Shown piece after piece: positions 46,390 to 50,747 of a stretch of 50,747 nt of DNA (its first letter is position 1; each line of letters starts with the position of its first letter). Below the pieces are notes generated by a model. That model ran no database searches. It was not told the DNA's origin and worked only from the letters and a program-made list of their open reading frames with translations. Position numbers and translations under genes: made by a program. The stretch comes from Chitinophagales bacterium (GTDB taxonomy: Bacteria; Bacteroidota; Bacteroidia; Chitinophagales; Chitinophagaceae): positions 1 to 50,747 of the forward strand of contig JAIXKI010000011.1 in assembly GCA_026936105.1 (NCBI GenBank), written 5' to 3'.

Positions 46390-47991
46390 ATGGATTGTAC
46401 TGCTATAAAGATCCCTTACAGGCAAACAGGCTTTTTCACCAAAACGGCTTTGGATTATGTAGATCAATCTGCTGCACTGAGACCATTCTTCACACACCCG
46501 GTTTCGATAGAAGGAATTCAAAAAGCGATCGGGGAAAGGAAGAAACACAATACAGACAGGAGCACACTGGTTCAGTACCTGAAAAAGCAATATAAAGCAG
46601 TATCGCCCAATGAAAAGGTTAATAAGAATATTGAAGCATTACTTTCTCCCAACACGTTTACCGTAACCACAGCTCATCAGCCGAATATTTTCACAGGGCC
46701 TTTGTACTTTATTTATAAGATACTTCATGCAATTAAATTATCGGAGCAGTTGAAAGGATCGTTCCCTGAATACAATTTTGTTCCTGTCTTTTACATGGGC
46801 TCGGAAGACGCCGATCTGAATGAGTTGGGGCATTTTCATTTGGAAGAACAGAGACTGGACTGGAACACAAAACAAACAGGAGCTGTGGGAAGAATGAGAA
46901 TTGATAAGGAATTTCTCAAACTGATTACAAGGGCAGAAGGGCAGTTGTCTGTCCTTCCTTTTGGCGAAGAAATTATTTCACTCGTAAAAAAATCTTACAA
47001 AGAAAACAGCACCATACAGGATGCAACATTTGCATTCGTACATGATTTTCTGGCTCATTATGGATTGATCGTTCTGATCGCAGATGCTTCAGAACTGAAA
47101 CGCCTGATGATTCCGGTGTTTGAAGACGACCTTTTTCATCAAAACGCATCACAAATTGTTTTTAAAACAGAGAAGCAATTACAGGAAGCCGGTTATAAAG
47201 TGCAGGCTAACCCGAGAGAGATCAATCTGTTTTACCTGAAAGAAAATATCCGTGAAAGGATAGTGAAACAGGAAGATGGATTTCAGGTTCATGGCACCGG
47301 AATCCGCTTTTCTGCGGATGAGATGAAAAAAGAATTACGGGAACACCCGGAGGTTTTCAGCCCGAATGTCATTCTGCGTGGGCTGTACCAGGAAGCGATA
47401 CTTCCCAACCTTGCTTTTATCGGCGGCGGCGGCGAACTGGCATACTGGCTTCAACTGAAAGAGATGTTTGAATTCTACAAAGTTCCGTATCCCATGCTGC
47501 TGTTGAGAAATTCTTTTTTACTTTTAGAAAAGAAATGGCAGGATAAGATTCATAAATCAGGATTAAAACCGGAAGGCCTCTTTTTATCCGAAGAAGAATT
47601 GATGAACCGGCTGGTCAGAAAAGAAAGCAGCCACAATACAAAACTGGAAAGTGCTTTGAATGATGCAGGGCAATTGTATGAATCAATAAAAAAAGATGCT
47701 GCAGCCATTGACAGTACCCTGTCGCAACATGTGGATGCTTTAAAAACAAGATCATTGAAAAAGCTTAAGGAGCTGGAAAAGAAAATGCTTCGTGCAGAAA
47801 AAAGAAAATTCTCCGAACAGCGGCAGCAGGTTCATGCCATAAAGGAGAAACTATTTCCCGGAGGTGGATTGCAGGAACGCCATGATAATTTTATGAGTTA
47901 TTATGCTAAATGGGGAAAAGGTTTTCTAAAAAAAATTCATGAATACTCACCCGGATTAGAGCAGGAGTTTGTGGTTATTTCAGAGAAGTGA
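46390..47991 (+). CDS. bshC: Bacillithiol synthesis cysteine-adding enzyme BshC
   Basis: BshC adds cysteine to glucosaminyl-malate to make bacillithiol, the main low-molecular-weight thiol of Firmicutes and many Bacteroidota. The 533-residue protein has the characteristic TAHQPNIFTGPLYFIYK block (residues 94-110), YMGSEDADLNELGHF near residue 135, ILRGLYQEAILPNLAFIGGGGELAYW in the middle, and a long coiled-coil (about residues 400-480). The family is full length. It is a single gene with a 183-base leader; bshA and bshB are not in the window. Confidence 0.93.
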   Translation: MDCTAIKIPYRQTGFFTKTALDYVDQSAALRPFFTHPVSIEGIQKAIGERKKHNTDRSTLVQYLKKQYKAVSPNEKVNKNIEALLSPNTFTVTTAHQPNIFTGPLYFIYKILHAIKLSEQLKGSFPEYNFVPVFYMGSEDADLNELGHFHLEEQRLDWNTKQTGAVGRMRIDKEFLKLITRAEGQLSVLPFGEEIISLVKKSYKENSTIQDATFAFVHDFLAHYGLIVLIADASELKRLMIPVFEDDLFHQNASQIVFKTEKQLQEAGYKVQANPREINLFYLKENIRERIVKQEDGFQVHGTGIRFSADEMKKELREHPEVFSPNVILRGLYQEAILPNLAFIGGGGELAYWLQLKEMFEFYKVPYPMLLLRNSFLLLEKKWQDKIHKSGLKPEGLFLSEEELMNRLVRKESSHNTKLESALNDAGQLYESIKKDAAAIDSTLSQHVDALKTRSLKKLKELEKKMLRAEKRKFSEQRQQVHAIKEKLFPGGGLQERHDNFMSYYAKWGKGFLKKIHEYSPGLEQEFVVISEK

Positions 47992-48352
47992 TTTGATTGT
48001 TGTAACCGGGAAAATTTCCAATTAATTCAAACAATACCGGTTGTTTACCCGAAGTTGGATTCCTGAAGAATTTTAAGTTTACAATTCACATAAGTTTGAT
48101 TTCAAAATTATTGATTGCTTTCTAACTTAGACACTTAACCGGTCAGGCAATATCTGAAGCAATAGCAAACTATATTGGCTATGTAGCAACTTCAGAAATG
48201 AAAGTTTAAAACACGGTATCCCGGCCATCATCACTTTATCAGCCTGCAGGTGAGGCAAAAAAATTGAGTGAAATGAATTGAGATTTAAAAGCAGGGGCAT
48301 TTGTTCGGTGTATTCACTTCTTAAGTATCTTTAAAATCTTAACTATACATAT
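47992..48352. other. Intergenic region without a gene
   Basis: This stretch between bshC and the Gfo/Idh gene has no supportable coding frame. A long-range inverted repeat (AACCGG near 48004 and CCGGTT near 48047) might form a weak structure after bshC. A possible promoter lies at its 3' end (48300-48333). Confidence 0.55.
48300..48333 (+). promoter_or_regulatory. Possible promoter of the Gfo/Idh oxidoreductase gene
   Basis: TTTG (48300-48303) is followed after 22 bases by TATCTTTA (48326-48333), one mismatch from TAnnTTTG. It lies 19 bases before the ATG. Confidence 0.3.
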
Positions 48353-49666
48353 ATGCAACGCAGAGATTTTATACGCAATGCTTCGGCAGCTGCTGCCGGA
48401 ATAATGATTCTGGATTTCCCGGTTTTTGGTAAAAATGCACCAAGTAATAAAGTGCGGGTTGCTGTAATGGGTGTCAATGCCCGGGGAGCTTATCTTGCCA
48501 AATGCTATTCACAACTCGAAAATGTAGAAGTAGCTTATATCTGCGATGTGGAAGATGGTGCTATTAAAAACGGGCTGGAGGCTGTTAAAGATGCAAAACG
48601 TCAGCCTTCGGTTATCAAAGACATTCGCGAACTGGTAAAGAAAAATGATTTTGATGCACTTATTATTGCCGCGCCGGATCATTGGCATGCACCTGCCGCC
48701 ATTCTCGGGGCAGCACATGGCAAGCATGTATATGTTGAAAAACCGTGCAGCCATAATCCCTATGAAGGTGAATTACTGGTACAGGCATTTCATAAATATG
48801 GCAAGCTGATACAAATGGGTAACCAGCGCCGTTCTTTTCCGGATCATATAAAAGGTGCAAAGGAAGTGAAAGATGGAATTATCGGGCATGCTTATTTTGC
48901 AAAAGCCTGGTACACGAATAACCGCAGCCCGATTGGTACGGGGAAAAAAATCCCGGTGCCGTCATCACTTGATTTTGAATTATGGCAGGGGCCGGCGCCG
49001 CATACTGATTACCGGGACAACCTGATTCATTATAACTGGCATTGGTTCTGGAATTGGGGAACGGGTGAAATTTGCAATAATGGAACACATGAAATTGATT
49101 GTTGCCGCTGGTTTCTTGATGTGAATTACCCGGTGAAAGTTACTTCATCCGGCGGCCGCTTTGCTTACAAAGATGATTGGCAAACTCCGGATACACAAGT
49201 GGCCGGTTTTGAATTTCCCGAAGGAAAAGCTATCAGTTGGGAAGGCAGAAGCTGCAATAAGTTCCCGATCGGAGATGCCGGAAGAGGATACATTATTTAT
49301 GGTGATAAAGGAACCCTGGTCAATGACGGAGGTGGCGGCTATAAAATTTTTGATAATGACAATAAATTAGTGAAAGAAGTAAAAAGTGATATAAAAGTCG
49401 AGGCGAATAATGTCATCAGCGCTACCGGGAATCTCGATTTTTATCATTTCCAGAATTTTGTGGACAGTATCCGGGGGAATGCCACACTTAATTCTCCGGT
49501 TACCGAAGGTCATAAGAGTGTTTTGCTCTGTCACCTTGGTAATATTGCACAACGTACAGGCAATACCTTACATTGCGATCCTCAAAACGGCCACATTTTA
49601 CACGATGATAAAGCAAAAAAGCTTTGGCAGCGATCATACCAGGCAGGTTGGAAACCGAAGGTGTAG
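48353..49666 (+). CDS. Tat-exported Gfo/Idh/MocA family oxidoreductase
   Basis: The 437-residue protein starts with a twin-arginine signal (QRRDFIRNASAAAAG). A Rossmann NAD(P)-binding domain follows (VAVMGVNARGAYLAKCY, about residues 36-52), then the EKPCSHNP motif with the catalytic-site Lys, and an alpha/beta substrate domain (HYNWHWFWNWGTGEICNNGTHEIDCCRW). Export with bound cofactor is usual for these proteins in Bacteroidota; they act on sugars or glycosides, and some relatives are NAD-dependent glycosidases (GH109). The exact substrate is unknown. It may take part in the glycan use suggested for the 39.7-46.2 kb genes, but bshC lies between. Confidence 0.9.
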   Translation: MQRRDFIRNASAAAAGIMILDFPVFGKNAPSNKVRVAVMGVNARGAYLAKCYSQLENVEVAYICDVEDGAIKNGLEAVKDAKRQPSVIKDIRELVKKNDFDALIIAAPDHWHAPAAILGAAHGKHVYVEKPCSHNPYEGELLVQAFHKYGKLIQMGNQRRSFPDHIKGAKEVKDGIIGHAYFAKAWYTNNRSPIGTGKKIPVPSSLDFELWQGPAPHTDYRDNLIHYNWHWFWNWGTGEICNNGTHEIDCCRWFLDVNYPVKVTSSGGRFAYKDDWQTPDTQVAGFEFPEGKAISWEGRSCNKFPIGDAGRGYIIYGDKGTLVNDGGGGYKIFDNDNKLVKEVKSDIKVEANNVISATGNLDFYHFQNFVDSIRGNATLNSPVTEGHKSVLLCHLGNIAQRTGNTLHCDPQNGHILHDDKAKKLWQRSYQAGWKPKV

Positions 49667-49725
49667 CAGGAGTTACAATATATTTGCCTTGCACTTATAG
49701 AGTCTTATTTCAAATTTCAGATGTT

Positions 49726-50055
49726 TTAGTAATAGTTGAAAAATGATTTCATGCGACTGAGGAAGTGCCCTTTTTTCCTTCTGCTTACTTCCACTTCGGT
49801 TTTATTTGAAAGAATCACAGAGCTGCCTTTACCCCGAATGTATTCTTTGAGGTGTAACATGTTTGCGGGAAAAGACTTACGAATGAGTGCAAAGCCTGTT
49901 GCCGAAAACATTTCTTCGTATTCATATACCGCTTTTGCCGGACATCTGCTATTAGGATTGGTGAAATAAAAACTTGTATGACGTCCGGACACTTCACAAT
50001 TTATTAGGGTGTTCAATTCAACTGGCTGAAAACCTTTCCATGAAAGGGTATAGAT
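49726..50055 (-). pseudogene. LytTR response-regulator remnant (DNA-binding domain only)
   Basis: The minus-strand frame ending at 49726 reads GFQPVELNTLINCEVSGRH, FYFTNPNS, YEYEEMFSATGFALIRKSF, LHLKEYIRGKG and TEVEVSRRKKGHFLSRMK. This follows the LytTR domain from its first strand to its last helix. The frame is open back to a stop at 50056-50058 and has no ATG before the domain, only a TTG at 50016. Just upstream, a shifted frame (to about 50111) reads LQKELLHNMKQSKLNQDAK, like the linker that precedes LytTR. The receiver domain is absent. It looks like a decayed LytR/AlgR-type regulator gene. Confidence 0.7.
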
Positions 50056-50270
50056 TTAGCATCCTGATTTAATTTTGATTGCTTCATATTGTGAAGTAAT
50101 TCCTTCTGTAGGGTTGTGATTTGTCCGCCTGAAAGGCATGGTCGGGCAGGCTTTCATTCTTAGTTCTTGCGATATTTGATAACAACTCAGTATCTTCCGA
50201 ATAGTATATTAGTTCGCAGGGGAAGTATTTCAACTTGAGGAGACTTTCAAATGGGGATGGGGAAATACAT

Positions 50271-50287
50271 TGAATTTTGTAAATTCA
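50271..50287. repeat. AT-rich inverted repeat at the DUF559 gene start
   Basis: TGAATTT-TGT-AAATTCA is a 7-bp perfect inverted repeat ending five bases before the ATG at 50292. It could be an operator or a weak hairpin over the start region. Confidence 0.35.
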
Positions 50288-50291
50288 TTGT

Positions 50292-50684
50292 ATGGCAAAA
50301 GATAAAAGTAATCTGCATTATAATAAAAATTTGCAACCCTATGCTAACCGGCTTCGTAAAGAGATGACCAAGGCAGAAGCTTGCTTGTGGAAGTATGTTT
50401 TGAAAAGAAGAAATATGCAAGGATATCAGTTCAGGCGTCAGCGGCCGGTGTTGAATTATATTGCTGATTTCATGTGTAAAGAATTAATGCTGATCATTGA
50501 AGTGGATGGGATAACTCATCAGCGGGAAGAGGTGATCCAAAAAGATGAAGAACGGCAGAAGGCTCTTGAGAAGGCAGGTTTTACAGTGCTCCGTTTCCCG
50601 GATGATGAAGTATTGAATAGCATACATATTGTTGAGTACCGTTTGAAGGAATGGATTGTGAATAAAGTAAGCAAACAACATTGA
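50292..50684 (+). CDS. DUF559 endonuclease-domain protein (Vsr-like fold)
   Basis: The 130-residue protein carries the DUF559 core. RLRKEMTKAEACLWKYV (residues 20-36) is followed by GYQFRRQRPVLNYIADFMC and LMLIIEVDGITH, whose Asp and Glu-x-Asp residues form the PD-(D/E)XK-like nuclease site. VLRFPDDEVL then closes the domain. Such proteins are small nucleases related to the very-short-patch repair enzyme Vsr; their biological role is not settled. In Bacteroidota they are often surrounded by GC-rich palindromes, and one such palindrome follows 40 bases after the stop. The gene lies in a gene-poor stretch beside a decayed regulator. Confidence 0.88.
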   Translation: MAKDKSNLHYNKNLQPYANRLRKEMTKAEACLWKYVLKRRNMQGYQFRRQRPVLNYIADFMCKELMLIIEVDGITHQREEVIQKDEERQKALEKAGFTVLRFPDDEVLNSIHIVEYRLKEWIVNKVSKQH

Positions 50685-50724
50685 TCCACCCTCATTTGTG
50701 ATTTCGTTTTTATCGTGCCTCCGG

Positions 50725-50740
50725 CCCCCGCCAGCGGGGG
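50725..50740. repeat. GC-rich palindrome after the DUF559 gene
   Basis: CCCCCGC-CA-GCGGGGG is a perfect 7-bp inverted repeat, far richer in GC than its surroundings. It resembles dispersed extragenic palindromes of Bacteroidota genomes. It lies seven bases from the window end, so a longer element cannot be judged. Confidence 0.6.
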
Positions 50741-50747
50741 ACAATGA

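Noticed and set aside
48004-48052. Terminator after bshC
   Set aside because: The AACCGG/CCGGTT pairing encloses a loop of more than 30 bases and no clean T-tract follows, so an intrinsic terminator is not supported.

Overview
The window reads as chromosome of a member of the Bacteroidota, most likely a Chitinophagaceae-like bacterium. The grounds are a type IX secretion gene (porQ), a type III glutamine synthetase, the parA-parB-DUF5683-dapB gene order, bacillithiol synthesis (bshC), and upstream boxes of the TAnnTTTG type. Most genes lack a clear Shine-Dalgarno sequence. About 36 protein genes, one tRNA-Leu(CAG) and several clear intrinsic terminators can be supported. I see no rRNA, CRISPR array, insertion sequence or prophage.

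Layout. 0-7.2 kb: a secreted Asp-box propeller protein, an MFS transporter, a DUF2461 protein, a TIGR01777 epimerase-like protein and a small conserved protein. 7.3-11.2 kb (minus strand): MBL hydrolase, parA, parB, DUF5683, dapB. 11.3-17.1 kb (plus): metallophosphoesterase, outer-membrane barrel, lon, porQ. 17.0-21.3 kb (minus): a tightly overlapping cassette of M42 peptidase, a 55-residue membrane protein found here by direct reading, a kinase-like/methyltransferase fusion, and a membrane sulfatase-like gene broken by a one-base frameshift. 21.4-25 kb: lipoprotein, LuxE-like acyl-protein synthetase, histidine kinase and response regulator. 25-33 kb: S10 peptidase, tRNA-Leu, dapD, M19 dipeptidase, glutamine synthetase III, polytopic membrane protein. 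33-39.7 kb: purL, a GT9 glycosyltransferase, a secreted amidohydrolase, pyrG with a strong terminator.

39.7-46.2 kb is the most interesting part. A proline racemase/4-hydroxyproline epimerase, an alpha-galactosidase-like GH36 enzyme, a GH127 beta-L-arabinofuranosidase and a DadA-like FAD dehydrogenase lie on one strand. In plant extensins, hydroxyproline carries beta-L-arabinofuranose chains and serine carries alpha-galactose. The four activities together would strip those sugars and begin breaking down the hydroxyproline. This suggests a compact extensin (hydroxyproline-rich glycoprotein) use locus; it is an inference from family functions.

46.4-50.7 kb: bshC, a Tat-signal Gfo/Idh/MocA oxidoreductase, a decayed LytTR response-regulator remnant, and a DUF559 endonuclease gene followed by a GC-rich palindrome at the window edge.
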